Shown here one piece after another: positions 10,356 through 21,741 of a stretch of 64,000 bases of DNA. The notes beneath the pieces are model-generated. The model saw only the letters and a program-made list of their open reading frames with translations, was not told the origin of the DNA and did no database searches. The DNA comes from Bromus sterilis (Eukaryota; Streptophyta; Magnoliopsida; Poales; Poaceae). The position numbers and the translations under genes were made by a program. The stretch lies in NCBI GenBank assembly GCA_950022295.1, contig OX465595.1, positions 429,964,270 to 430,028,269 of the forward strand, given 5' to 3'. Position 1 is the first letter of the stretch; each line of letters starts with the position of its first letter.

Positions 10356-13300
10356 ATGGATAGCACGAACCCTGTTTGTTTGAAACTCTCCCTCTTATTC
10401 TGGAACGTGCAAGGGTTGGGAGACAGTAACAAGTGCGATCTGGTGAGGGACTCCATCCGCTCTGTTGATCCTTTGGTTGCTTGCCTCCAGGAGACAAAAC
10501 TCGCGACCCTGGACCCACGTAAAGCCCTGTCCCTCCTCCCCGGGCGCCTCACTGCCTTCGCCACTAAAGACGCGGACGGAAGCCGCGGAGGAATCACCAC
10601 GGCCTGGGATCCTCGGCTCTTCTCCCTGGCCTCCTCCACCTCCCGTTTCTCCCTCACCACCACCCTGCTCTCGACGTCCTCCCCCATATGTCTCACGATC
10701 ACCAACGTCTACGGCCCCTCTGACCACACCGGCACTGAGGCTTTCTTGGCTGACCTCGACGGGGTCGCCGGTAGCGTGGTTGGCGCTTGGGTCGTCGTCG
10801 GCGACTTCAACCTGATCCGATTCCCCTCCGAGAAGAGCAGCGATAACTTCGATTCCCGCCGCGCCTCCCTCTTCAACGCTTGTATCAACTCCCTGGCCTT
10901 GCACGAGCTCGCCCTTTGTGACCGCCGCTTCAGGTGGACCAATCGTCGGGACCCCCCCACGCTCGCTCGCCTCGATCGCACTCTGTTTAACAATGATTGG
11001 GACGTCGCTTTCCCTGACTCCTCTCTTCAGTCCCGCCCAAGGACTACCTCCGACCACGTCTCGCTTTTTGTCTCCGCCTCCACCAAAATCCCGACTCCCT
11101 CTCGCTTCTTTTTCGAGAAGTCTTGGCTCCTGGACCCTCTCTTCTTCCCCTCCACTTTACCTTCTTGGCATGGCACTGTGGGTAACGGCAACGCTGCCCG
11201 GCGGCTCGCGGCATGTAAAAAGCGGTTCAGAACTGCGGCCAAGGTTTGGAAGCGACAACACAGATATATTCCTACATATGATAATGATTGTAAATTTGTG
11301 GTGGAGCTAATCGACTTTTGGGAAGAATGCCGCGCTCTTTCTTCAGTTGAGTTTCAGCTGCGACTGGACGCGGCGGGAGCCCTGGCGGCCTCCATAAAGA
11401 GGCAAGCGGCACACCGGAAGATCCGAGGCAAGTGCAAGGCCGTGAAGGAGGGGGAACACCGGCTACTTCCACGCCAGCGCCTCCCAGCGAAGGCGATCCA
11501 ATGCCATCCACGCACTCCAGGTCAAGGGGGTGGAAGTCGTCGACCACGCCGGGAAGGAGGCGGCCCTCCGTGCCTTCTACTCCCAGCTTCTAGGCACGGC
11601 GCGGCCGTCCTGCTGGCTGTTCGACCTCGAAGAGCTGTACCGGGACGTCCCCCTGTGGCAGGCGCCGCTCTCGTCGCTCCCTTCTGCGCCAAGGAGGTCA
11701 ATGAGGCGGCCTGGCTGCTGGACCGCAACAGCACCCCGGGGCCGGATGGTTTAGGCCCCGCCTTCTACCACGCGGCTTGGGGGCGTCTATGGAGAGATCC
11801 TCCGCCTCTTCGCCTCCCTCCATGATGGCTCGCTGCGCCTGGAGCCGATCATCAGGGCTTATATTGCGCTGCTGCCCAAAGGAAGTGGCACCCCCTCCCT
11901 TAGCGGGTTTCGGCCTGTTTCCCTTCAGAATGGCGGCGTGAAGATCCTGTGCCGGGGGCTGACGACCAGGTTGCAGAAACAGATCGGGGCCTTGGTGGAC
12001 GTCGACCAATCTGGCTTCGTCGCTGGCCGGAGCATCTCGAAATACATCGTCTATGCTACGGAGATGGTGCAATGCTGCCACAAGCGACGCACGCCCGCCC
12101 TCGTCCTAAAACTCGACTTCCCCAAAGCCTTTGACTCTGTGGACTGGGCGGGGCTGCGCCGCATTGTGGAAGTTCGCGGCTTCCCGCGGATTTGGTGCGA
12201 CTGAATGGACGAGCACTTTCACTCCTCCCGCTCGGCGGTGTTGCTGAATGGGGTGTCGGGGCGGTGGTTTCCGGTCCGGCGCGGTTTGCGGCAGGGTGAC
12301 CCTCTATCCCATACATGTTCCTTCTGGTCGCTGACGTTTTGCAGCGGCTCATCCGGCGGGACCGTGTGCTCCTTCACCCCATCGTCGACGGTGAGCCGCC
12401 CCTGGTTCTGCAATATGCCGACGACATGCTCATCATCACTCGGGCTTTCGCCGGGGCGCCGGCTCGCGTTCGGAAGATCCTGGACGACTTCGCCGCGGCG
12501 ACCGGCCTTACCATCAACTTCACCAAAAGCACTCTCGTGCCGATGCATGTGAGTGCAGCCGTGGTGTCTGAAGCTGTTGTCGCTCTCGGTTGTGACATTT
12601 GTTGGATATATTAGCAATTTTCCATGACGCATGCAAAATTAATCTTATACTGATACTTAACCATGCAACTCAGATCTACGTAGATAACACATAAATGTAC
12701 GCAGACAATAAGCATGGCATAGATAAAAACAACGATGAACGGGGGTGAATAGATCATACCCTCCGTTAGGCCAGATCGCAGCGGCGGATGCGCTGCTAGC
12801 AGCAGCAAGTTCGTCGGCGATCTTCTCAGCGGCGGCCAAGACATGGCGACGTAGAGGAAGTAGACGAGCCTGAGCGGAAGCGAGCAGTCGCGTCGTAGAC
12901 GCTCCCCAAAAACCTTATTGCTCCTCTCCCGGTGCAGGATCGCAAGGAGCACGGTTCCGGAGGCCTGCTCTCCCGCACAGTCGTGCACGCGGCGGACGGG
13001 ATGGGATCGCCGGAGGCAGCAGCAGTGCGTGGAACGACGTGGGCGGTGCGCGCGCACACATGACATAGGTTTTAGCTCGGCTCGGCTCAATTCCGCAAAC
13101 CGCGGCGCGCGCGCGCGCGCGTCGTGACAAGGCGGGCGGAGGAGGAGGAGCGCGCGTGAGCTCTCACTCTTCTACTTGCTCAATAGCATGTAGGAGAGCC
13201 CACCTTATAAAGAGGTGCAACTCCCCCTCCACTTCCGGGGTGGGACTAAACTTAGCACCACACCCATGTCATTTTTCCCACATGGGCCCTTAAAGATTTT

Positions 13301-14556
13301 CTGAAATTGTTAGATGGGCCTAAAGCCCATGCCTTATTTCAACAACATTCAGGGATTCCGGCAAGCTTACCTTGGCCTGCCGCTCTCCTGCGACAAGCTC
13401 GGGCTCGCCGACTTCCTCCCCATGATCTCGAAGGCCGACAAGTACCTCGCCGAGTGGAGGGCTCGGCTACTGGCACCCGCTGGGCGCCTAGTGCTCATCA
13501 ACGCTGTCCTCGACGCTCTCCCCACATATGCTATGGGCGCCCTGCTGCTCCCCCCTCTGTCATCATAGCCTTGGACAGGCTGCGGCGTGCCTTCCTTTGG
13601 AATGCTGCGGAGGTGGCGTCCGGCGCTCAATGCCTGGTGGCCTGGACCCAGGTGTGCCGTGCGAAGGAGGAGGGTGGGCTCGGGGTGCGTGACCTGACCG
13701 CCCAAAATGAGTGCCTACTCCTGAAGATGCTACACCGACTTCATGTGGCGTCTTCCTCCTCGAGATGGGACCATTGGGTGTGGGCCCAGCTTCACGGGAG
13801 GTCCCTCCTCGCCTCCAGTTCCCGCCGGCAAGCTGGACATCACGGGAGATCGCTGCAAGCTGTGCTGCCGCTCTGCAGGGACATCTCCAGGGTGGTGGTC
13901 CGCGACGAGCGCCGAACGTCCTTCTGGTTTGACCATTGGCTCCCTTGCGGCCCCCTCGACGTTTCCTTCCCGATGCTGTTCTCCCACGCGACGGACGTCG
14001 AGGTCACCGTCTTCGACACCCGACGGCGTGGCCTCCCTCGGGTGCTTGTTCCGAGGCTCACGGCTGTCGGGGAGCGCGAGTTGGAGGCTGTCACCTCCAT
14101 CCTTCAACGCCTACCTGACGACCAAGGTGCTGATGAGCGCACTCTCCCGCTGTGCGCCAAGAAGGGTGGCAGGCTGTCCACTCGCTCTGTCTACGCGCTT
14201 CTCAAGATTGGTCGCGCCCGTTGGCATCTTCATGCGGGTTGTATGGACGTCCTGCGCACCATCGAGAGTCAAGTTCTTCACCTGGCTGCTGGTGCAACGG
14301 CGGATTCACACGCGCGACGTGCTCCTCAAGAAGACCATCCTCGACGTCTCCGAGGCCGGTTGCGCTCTCTGCACCGCTACGCTTGAGACGGCGGACCACG
14401 TCGTGTTCGCGTGCCCCTTTGCTGTCGCATTCTGGCAGGCTGTCGGGGTTGACTGCCGGGCCATGGAGGTCGCTGCCCTCCATCGCCTCGACGTCACCGC
14501 GGCCGTCGGCTCGGCCTCCCCGCATGCCTTCTCCATGCTCTGCTGCTGGCAACTAT
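10356..14556 (+). pseudogene. LINE ORF2: endonuclease, reverse transcriptase, zf-RVT
   Basis: The start is the ATG at 10356. The endonuclease domain (to about 11060) shows WNVQGL, QETKL, a GDFNLI motif and SDHVSL, the catalytic layout of the exonuclease-endonuclease-phosphatase fold that nicks target DNA. A frameshift follows near 11440. The RT domain shows FRPVSLQNGG, the QSGFVAGRSI region, LDFPKAFDSVDW, RRGLRQGDPLS and the catalytic YADD (12417-12428). An in-frame TGA at 12202 replaces the expected Trp before MDE, and there are further shifts near 11690, 11790 and 12310. The solo LTR at 12600 splits the RT after GCDI; the frame continues with QGFRQAYLGLPLS. The zinc domain (CALC, then HVVFACPFAVAFW) lies near 14360-14435. 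It is dead as a source of enzyme. Confidence 0.8.
12600..13344 (+). mobile_element. copia-like solo LTR in LINE ORF2
   Basis: The element starts TGTTGGATAT and ends TTTCAACA, with a 5-bp duplication ACATT on both sides (12595-12599 and 13345-13349). TGTTGG...CAACA ends are typical of Triticeae copia LTRs. Removing it with one ACATT restores the LINE frame exactly. A TATA-like CTTATAAAGA lies at 13203-13212 and a GC alternation (GCGCGC) at about 13105-13121. At 745 bp it has no coding domain. The superfamily call rests on the termini only. Confidence 0.75.
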
Positions 14557-14857
14557 GAAAGCATCGAAACTCCGTCGTCTTCGAGAGCCAAATGCCCTCT
14601 CTTGAGAGAGTGCTCAACTGCTGCCGGGCGGACGCCTTGCTCTGGAAAGGAAGGATGCCGGCTAGCGATGCCTCACACGCTCATGTCTGGGCTAGTGTGT
14701 TCTCCCTCCATCCCGGTGACGCCCCCCGTGTAGGAGTGATCACCTAATGTAATCTTCCCCCCTCTCTCTCTCGCCCTCTCTTGAGAAACTCTGTAGCGAG
14801 TTGGAAAAACTCCTCCCCCACCCTGTAATTTGTCGCTATATTAAAATACAGAAAATT

Positions 14858-14903
14858 CAGGTGGGAGGCGAAGCCTCCCCCCGGTGACCTTCAAAATAAT
14901 AAT
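14858..14903 (+). other. LINE 3'-end hairpin and tail
   Basis: AAATTCAGG is followed by the perfect stem GGGAGGC / GCCTCCC, then CCCGGTGAC, and a tail of ATAAT units. This is the likely recognition site for the LINE reverse transcriptase. The short element at 38915-40121 ends in nearly the same block on the other strand, with a different stem sequence. Confidence 0.7.
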
Positions 14904-15623
14904 AAAAATAAATAGATTCTATAGAAAAATAGATCTTTTCCCTCAAACAAGATTCCTCACGCAGGCTATCAAAAAGAGCATATGTCTGGGGACTCCTCAA
15001 TGTCTCCTTTGCTTAACCACCGCTGCTGCTGCTGCCGTTTTTGGATAAAAGGCTTTATTACTCAAAGTTAAGTAAGTACACCCGGCCTCTGCATAACTAG
15101 GATACATAACGCTGCTGCTGCTGCCGTGTTCGTAGGTACAGCCGATCGATCGAGAGCTCACCGTGTGCGGCTCATGTTGCTACAATACGAGCGTTTTCTG
15201 ATGAAGGCACACACACGTATGTACAGGCTTGAAGCCGATTACTTTCCGCCGAGACGCAAATTACCTGATCGATTCGCCTTGGAGGTTGGAGCTGGCTCAT
15301 TCACAGAGCAAATCAATCCAGCCGGCGGGAAGCATACGTACACATCTACAATCTACATACGCATAATTTACAGGCCGGCTCATATGTCGGTCCAGGATCA
15401 ACTTGCTTGCTTTTGTTTTGAGTCTTGAACTCCTGAAGCATCATCGTTGCTGCTGTTACCGGGATAAAAGGACTGAACAAGAGAGGGGTCATCCGCCAGG
15501 ATCAGTCGCATCCATGGAGCAAAGGAATTTAAGCAATCTATAAGATTCTACGCAAGAAGATGTATGTATACTTAATAGCTTGGTCTTTTTATGTTCAGTT
15601 TTGCTACATGCATCCACATGATA

Positions 15624-15753
15624 TACTCACTTCATTCATAAATATAAGATGTTATAGATATTTTAGTATGAACTATAGCTGCACACACTAAAACACATCT
15701 ATATATATCCAATTCATTGAAATTATATTTTATAATTTTGAATGAAGGAAGTA
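15624..15753. mobile_element. degenerate Stowaway-like MITE
   Basis: Imperfect inverted ends (TACTCACTTCATTCATAAAT and, at the other end, TTTTGAATGAAGGAAGTA) bounded by TA dinucleotides, about 130 bp, AT-rich interior. This matches the Stowaway (Tc1/mariner-derived) plan. Confidence 0.65.
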
Positions 15754-17213
15754 TGAATTATTGGCACACTGATACATGATATGAAAATTTTGGAACACTA
15801 TACATTCCTCATAAATTCTTAGAATATAATTTTTTTGAACAATATCTATTCCCCACGACTTCCAAATATTTTCTTCTGGTGTAACCAAACATACTTTCAT
15901 GTCAATTTCTATGGTGTCTAATAGTATTATTTAGAGAGTCGTTGCAAAGGTGATGACCAGTCAAAATGTTAAAATTTTGTCTTCCATTCAAACACTGTCA
16001 TTTTACATGCCATGACAAATATATATTTTAGCAGTAGCACACAATAATTAGACTAAGGATTATGATATATAGGCATTTAATGTGGAGAGATTTAAATAAA
16101 TTATATAAAAACAATATTATCCACCATAATATAAACCTTTACTTTAGATTCATAATATAAACCTTTACTTTAGATTCTAGAGAACTTGCAGTCAAATTTC
16201 TATACCTTTGAATATCAGTATATAAATATATTATTGGAACCACAAAAAATATTATTAAATTGTGTTAAAAATATATTCCTATTTTACTTATCTTTAGCAA
16301 GAAGTTCATATAAAATAAAAATCATAAAAGTTACATTATGGAGATTTTCCATATCTACAAAGTCATGCATCTAAGAATGGGAAAAGTAAATGAGAGGTTG
16401 AAACATTTGTACAAAGTAAACATTAAGTCTATTTCGCTAACCAACATGTCCGAGTTGATCAGACACTTATTTGTTCACTTTATTAAGAAAAAATATTTTC
16501 ATATGTCCTTCAAAAGATTGTATAAACATCTACTCTCTATTTTCAAGTTGATCCTTGCTATTGTTTTACACCACCATTTTTGTTGTAACTGTGCATCTAA
16601 TAATGACACAACATTAAAAAACGCTACCGGCTAGCTCATGGGCTACTATATTTTTATTTAATGCTTTATATCATATACAAAAACACATATTAGGTAATAA
16701 GCAATAACCAACAAATCTCACATACACGTCTAATACCTCATTTAGCATCTAATATATTTTAACTGCTATAGAACCATATTATTTTATTTTGTATGCATAA
16801 TGCATTGTTTGCTTTGTCTTAATCACTTCCATTGCACTAAAGATAACATCTGCCTGCATCCTGAATTGATAATTGGTAAGCTGAACTAAAGGATTTTTAC
16901 AATTTTATTATAAAGGTACATTGTATCTAAAGCATGTAGGTTTCAAAACGAAGGAAAAACATTCCCCTAAGAACGTGGAAATAACGAAAAGGGAAATTTA
17001 AGTATATAATTGTTGTGCATGTAAGCTTTGCAGAGTAGACCTTTAGTTTTAGTTAAACACGAAATTTGTACTCCTTGCCTATTTAATTTTGGAAAACGTT
17101 TTCCTTCAATCGATGGATCACTTGAACGAAGGTCCGCCTTTTCCTCGATGTGACGCCTATACACGTAGATCCACCCAGCTGTACTATTAGTTTCAATGCA
17201 CTAAAGGTCTAGC
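15754..17213. other. AT-rich stretch, no gene seen
   Basis: Low-complexity AT-rich DNA with a short direct repeat near 16124-16175 (ATAATATAAACCTTTACTTT twice). No convincing open frame, RNA gene or element end apart from the Helitron-like 3' end just downstream. Confidence 0.55.
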
Positions 17214-17732
17214 CCTCGCATTTGCGAGGACCATCTTGCTAGTAAATAAAAGTAATAAAACCGAATAAAGTGTGCAACAAGCGGACGCTCCTCACGCACT
17301 TGGCCGGGCCATTTAGGAAGCAATGTAATTGCTTTCTTTGATTCAAATAAATTCTTTCCATGTGTGTTATTGATTCGTAGCAGTTATGTTATATAGGAAA
17401 ATTTTGATACACTCAATACTTGGTTCTTTTTCGTCGATGCATCTCACTAAGCAGACGACGACGCACACGGTATGAATTATTTAGGGTTATAACGTCTTAA
17501 TGTGCCTTTTTCTTTAGAAATGCTCAATGTGAGCACTAAATCAAATAAAATCTCAGAAAGAAACAACCCCGAGAAGAGCTGCGAGTTACAACTTGTAGAA
17601 ATTACACTGGTGGAACATCTCATTTATTTGATGTATGCAATCAATTCTTGTTGACTAACTCCGAGAATTATTTCGTTTCTTTGCGCGCGAGAGATTAACT
17701 CCGTATGTGAAAGAGGTAACATGACCCATTTA

Positions 17733-17838
17733 GATCAAATTAACTCCAGCCAAGAAACTCCAATGCAATTACGCTTGCCGACTGTTAGCGCATGTCATTA
17801 ACATACAACCATTCCTTCCACCCTACCCCTTATATAAC
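17733..17838 (+). promoter_or_regulatory. conserved promoter module of g1
   Basis: The block opens GATCAAATTAACTCC, continues GAAACTCCAATGCAATTACG, CGACTGTTAGC and CTTCCACCC, and ends in the TATA box TATATAAC (17831-17838). The same order of words precedes all five family members. TATA to ATG is 112 bp, and the leader holds TTCGATCC, GCAACAGAAGCAC and TGACGTTGAGCAAACAT. TATA placement fits a start of transcription about 30 bp downstream. Confidence 0.75.
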
Positions 17839-17942
17839 ACTCGAACATTTCCCTGAACTCCAACATCTTCACACACCATTGTTCGATCCGTAGAGCAACA
17901 GAAGCACACATAGTAGCTGACGTTGAGCAAACATACTTAGCA

Positions 17943-18350
17943 ATGGCAGCCAAGACCGCGCTCGTCATCTTCACTCTCATCGCGGCCCAGGTCCTCCTCC
18001 TCGCAGCCACTCCAACGACGGCGATACAGACCCCGCCGGCTACCACGACCGGTATTACCGTGCCGTCGGCATCCGTGACGGACATCCCGGGCGAGGTGGC
18101 CAAGGCCGCGGCCGATTGTTGGAAGGTGGTGCGTCAGGGGGAGAGCTGCGCGGTCGACATCATCAGGTGGTTCGCGGTTCCGGACCTCACCGACCATGTG
18201 AGCCCGGCGTGCTGCAGCGTGCTCCGTGAGGCCGGCGACAGGTGCATCCGGGACCTCGTCCCCATACCCGAGGTCGGCCAGCTCTACGATCGCTTTGTTA
18301 GCTACGCATGCGGGATCCCCGTACGGGCAACCCCCAGCGGCCGACAATGA
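17943..18350 (+). CDS. ECA1/EC1-like prolamin-like secreted protein (g1)
   Basis: Intronless, 135 residues. Residues 1-28 form a signal peptide with a long hydrophobic core (IFTLIAAQVLLLAA) and a small-residue end. A Thr/Pro-rich spacer (29-50) leads to a prolamin-like domain with six cysteines at 59, 69, 90, 91, 101 and 123, spacing C-x9-C-x20-CC-x9-C-x21-C. The domain opens with DCW and closes with ACGIP, then a short tail SGRQ. This is the pattern of the early-culture-abundant 1 / egg-cell 1 family, small secreted proteins linked to gametes and gamete fusion. Start chosen at the ATG in GCAATGGCAGC, conserved in all copies. It is the most upstream copy and shares leader words with g5 (GCATGTCATTAACATA) rather than with g2-g4. 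Expression and role are inferred from family only. Confidence 0.85.
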   Translation: MAAKTALVIFTLIAAQVLLLAATPTTAIQTPPATTTGITVPSASVTDIPGEVAKAAADCWKVVRQGESCAVDIIRWFAVPDLTDHVSPACCSVLREAGDRCIRDLVPIPEVGQLYDRFVSYACGIPVRATPSGRQ

Positions 18351-18876
18351 TGTAGCTGATCGTCGTTCTGGCATGTGGCATCTGAAGACTGAGAAATAAT
18401 TTAGGCTCTGTTTCAGAAAACAAGAATAATTAAGCTCGGATATTTTACCCTCCTTTTCTTTTTCCAAACAACTAGCGGAGTGGCCCTGCAAATGCGCGAT
18501 CACCGTTTGTACCGTTTAAAACTGTTTAAATTTCAAATTTTGAGTGTCAATATTACTATTACAGGAAAGCCATGGCTTCCTTATCATGCTCGTGTCTTGG
18601 ACTATTTCAAATAAACGCATTCACGGGTTTTGAAGAGAAGAGTGCACCTCCGACCATCTTGCTTAGGGGCATTGTGGATGAGGCCAATCTTTGGGTCGCC
18701 GCAGACCCTAAAAAGGTAGGGGCTTATAGCTCCTTTGCGACGTTTTTCACGCGAATTAGAAGGAATGCGACGTTGTTCGCGCGAATGGCTTTGGTGCGAC
18801 AGTTTGGAAAGCGTAAATAGCCCAGACCCGACAAGGCCCTTAAGCTCAACTGATGCCCTTGTTAGCTGTTAGTGAG

Positions 18877-18988
18877 TGGACCCACCACTTGTCCACTTAC
18901 ACGTGGGACCCACCACTTGTTCACTTACACGCGGAACCCACCACTTTTCCACTTACACGCGGGACCCACCACTTGTCCACTTACACGC
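18877..18988. repeat. 28-bp minisatellite, four copies
   Basis: CCCACCACTTGTCCACTTAC-type units recur at 18881, 18909, 18937 and 18965, an exact 28-bp period, with a fifth partial start at 18993. Differences are single substitutions. Confidence 0.9.
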
Positions 18989-19900
18989 GGGATCCACCTC
19001 TTCAGCTAGAATAGACGAGCGGCCGCGCCCGTGCCCATCCGCCCGCCGCCGCCCATTGCTTTCCCTTTCCCCAATCTTTCTCTTCTTCGGCGATCTATCG
19101 CAAATGTTTTCTTCCTCCACCACGCACTCAAAGTGGTTACAGTATGGTCCAGTGCCGCTCACAAGGTGCCCTAATTGCCCACGCCCAGAGCGGAAGACCG
19201 ATGACAATGGCAATCTTGGGAGAAATACTTGAGCAAAACAATTGCAGGAAGGGATGGCAAGGTTAGATCACGTGATGAAAAGGATTAAGTTAGAAGTCTA
19301 TATTGATTCGAGCCGGGCCGCAACCTGGGAGCTCAATTTGGGCGGGGTGCCGTCGATTGCTATGGAGGATCAGGAATTATTCAGTGTTCATGCCCTGTTT
19401 TCGTTCTTGAGTTAACAGAGGGGCCCGTCCCGTTAACAGAGTGTTTGTTCTAAAATAACATGTGGGTTGTCGAATAGATGGTGGGCCTTGTGAAATTGGG
19501 CAAATAAATAACGGGCTAAATAACCAGACCCAAAGAGAAACCAGCCCCCCTCCCCCCCCCCCCCCACCGCCCCCACACAACGCATCTCCAAATATTTAGT
19601 CCCACCTCGCTAGTCAAGGTACGCCCGAAGGTGTTTATAAGCAGAGGCCGGGGTGTATTATTGTTGAAATAATATAGTTAGAATAGGTTTAATGGATGTG
19701 ATGGGTCGTTATATCTAATCTAACTATGTTATATTATTTTTTAATTTTTAAATGCGTAAAAATATTACAAAATATTTATGAGTCATGAAAACAACACCCT
19801 AGAACAAATTTAACAAATATTTTCATTAAACATTTCAACACTTAACATAAGTAATATTTTTCAAATTTTAAAAGAAGAAAATTTTATGTTTTAGTTAAGT

Positions 19901-20310
19901 CAAGTAAAACATGTGCTAGCTGCATTTTGCCGCATTTTGATCTAGATTATTACTTGAACACTTTGATTTACATTATTCGCTAAAAAAATTTTGTATGAGC
20001 TAACACAAGTAAAACGGGTCCAAGTAAAACATGTGCTATCTTTTTGCACTTTGCCACATTTTGAGTTACATTATTACTTGAACACTTTGATTTACATTAT
20101 TCCGTAAATCAAATTTTGTATGAGCTAACACAAGTAAAATGGGTCCAAGTAAAACATGTGCTAGCTCTTTGCATTTTTCCGCATTTTGAGTTACATTATT
20201 ACTTCAACACTTTGATTTACATTATTCCGTAAAACAAATTTTCTATGAGCTAACACAAGTAAAACGGGCCCAAGTAAAACATGCCCGTAAATCAAGTGCT
20301 AGCTCTTTGC
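19901..20310. repeat. 120-125-bp tandem repeat, three and a half copies
   Basis: Units begin CAAGTAAAACATG at 19901, 20021, 20146 and 20271. Each contains GCATTTTG, ACTTGAACACTTTGATTTAC and TATGAGCTAACACAAGTAAA. The last unit is rearranged after its first 14 bases. AT-rich; no coding frame spans it. Confidence 0.85.
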
Positions 20311-20580
20311 ATTACTTAAACGAAATATACATATAGTTGCAACTTGGAACATAATATAACATAACATCATCCTTACAAGTTGGAACTTCCCAAGCCCCCC
20401 CTTACAACTCATGATAATGGGCAACACAGTCTTACAACTCGACTCATTACTACTAATAATAAAAACGGACGCCCTAATAAAAAGTAAAAACTAGTTAGAT
20501 AGATAGATAGCTTGCATGGGCTCCTACTTGCAGAGCATCAACCATGGGGGGGGGGGGGGAGGGGCGACATGGACACGTCT

Positions 20581-20994
20581 TCACTCCGCATCCATCTCCT
20601 CGGCCGTCGGGAAGTGGTAGCGGAGAGCGTGCATGTTGTCCGAGGTGGGGAAGGTGTAGTCCAGGTTGGTGAAGATGTTGTAGGACCAGAACGCGATGAA
20701 CTCGCACCCACAGAAGAAGGCCTTGCCGAGGAGATGGTAGGCGTTGAATGGGTTGGTGAAGTGGACGATCAGGCCCGTTCCTCCGATGCGAGCCTCCCTG
20801 ATGGTAAATGGGAGCGGAGAGCCAGGAGGCAAGTCACGAAACCCGACCCTGATGAAGATGGTGGAAAACTCCCGCGCACCCCTCCACCTTGACATTTCCC
20901 ACACCCGAAGCTCGTTCTCCACCATGACCCCAGCGGGGTACTGCCTCTCCGGCATGATGGTGGGCGGGCGGAAGGTTGGCCCATTGTACTGCAT
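20581..20994 (-). CDS. putative small protein of unknown function (137 aa)
   Basis: A minus-strand frame from a real ATG at 20994 to a stop at 20581, with no signal peptide or membrane segment. The composition is that of a folded protein: aromatic and hydrophobic residues spread evenly (ENELRVWEMSRW, STIFIRVGFRDLPPGSPLPF, LGKAFFCGCEFIAFWSYNIF), acidic end EEMDAE. I do not recognise the family. Upstream context looks promoter-like: TATTTAA on the minus strand at 21136-21130, then a CT-rich leader (about 21125-20995) ending CCGGCACC before the ATG. It lies 1.6 kb from a MULE transposase remnant on the same strand, so it could be a second element gene or a gene captured by the element. Confidence 0.5.
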   Translation of the reverse strand: MQYNGPTFRPPTIMPERQYPAGVMVENELRVWEMSRWRGAREFSTIFIRVGFRDLPPGSPLPFTIREARIGGTGLIVHFTNPFNAYHLLGKAFFCGCEFIAFWSYNIFTNLDYTFPTSDNMHALRYHFPTAEEMDAE

Positions 20995-21129
20995 GGTGCC
21001 GGGGTGGGGCGGGGTGGGGCGAGGCTGGTTTGGATGGATTAAGAGGGGAGGGAGGTACTGCGAGTGTGGATTTTGGGGGAGGATTGAGAGGGAGAGAGAG
21101 GTGCGTTGGTTGAGGTAGAAGAGGTTGGG

Positions 21130-21136
21130 TTAAATA
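21130..21136 (-). promoter_or_regulatory. TATA-like box of the 137-aa frame
   Basis: TATTTAA on the minus strand, about 135 bp before the ATG and followed by a pyrimidine-rich leader with CCTCTCTCTCCCTCTC. ATTGG (inverted CCAAT) lies further upstream near 21653. Confidence 0.4.
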
Positions 21137-21741
21137 GAAGCCACACACGCGTCGGTTGCCCTTCATCGTAGTGGGAAAATGGCAAAAACCGGCGCCTTAA
21201 TGTTCCCTTCGTGTAACGCACCCGCACGCCGTTTGAGGCCCCTGCCGTCTCCCCGTCTAAGTGTGTCACCGGAAAGATGAGCACGCTTGTCGCCGACCGT
21301 TGGCCTGCACGCATTACTGGCACGGATGCGACGTCCCCAGGGGAGTAATTGCACGCATGCGATGCTTTACTGCGAGGGTGTGGGCGGAGCAGGGCTACGT
21401 CGAGCAGGGGTGCCATGCATGCAGTGGCGGGCCGGGCGCGTGGACGGGTGGCGATGCATGCTGCAACGGCGGCAAAGCGGTTGAGAGCGTATGTGTTGGT
21501 GAAAACTACGTAGTGCGAATGACAAGTGGGGTCGGGGCCGCAGAAGATCCGTGCATGCAACGATGGAACTGGCGCTATGCGCGTAAACTCGGTCCTTGCA
21601 GCTCATCTACCCCAGCGAGGGAGGGTGATCCAAACCTCAGTGCTTCAGCCAATCAGCGCGTCTCACGCGGATCGCCAGACACTATAGCTAACCCTAGCAC
21701 CTGATCTCGACCGTCTGCGCTCAACGATCGACGACCAGGAC

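Larger units (their letters stand above)
5957..14903 (+). mobile_element. LINE retrotransposon with two nested solo LTRs
   Basis: A long plus-strand LINE flanked by the 12-bp duplication AAAAATAAATAG (5945-5956 and 14904-14915). It has a CT-rich 5' region, an ORF1 with zinc knuckles, an ORF2 with endonuclease, reverse transcriptase and C-terminal zinc domain, and a short 3' UTR with a hairpin and an ATAATAATAAAAA tail. Without the two nested LTRs and their duplicated 5-bp targets it is about 6.6 kb, a plausible full length. GC content is far above the flanks. Frameshifts and stops in both ORFs show that it is inactive. Confidence 0.85.
5724..17242 (+). mobile_element. possible non-autonomous Helitron hosting the LINE
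   Basis: The right end has Helitron 3' features: a hairpin with stem CCTCGCA (17214-17220) and TGCGAGG (17223-17229), then ten bases later CTAG (17239-17242) followed by host T. A candidate left end is A followed by TCTATTATATACTAAAAG at 5724, similar in style to other Helitron 5' ends in this window. Subtracting the LINE and its duplicated target leaves about 2.6 kb, AT-rich and without coding sequence. The 3' end is the better supported end. The pairing with 5724 is inference, as no empty site is visible. Confidence 0.4.
18351..20494. other. intergenic region after g1
   Basis: Apart from two tandem repeats (entered separately) this holds short open frames only. At 18572-18820 an 82-codon frame (ATG 18572) contains a GIVDEANLWVAADPKK phrase resembling C-terminal tails of retroelement-derived pseudogenes; I do not call it a gene. 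A C run lies at 19545-19564. The rest is AT-rich. Confidence 0.5.
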
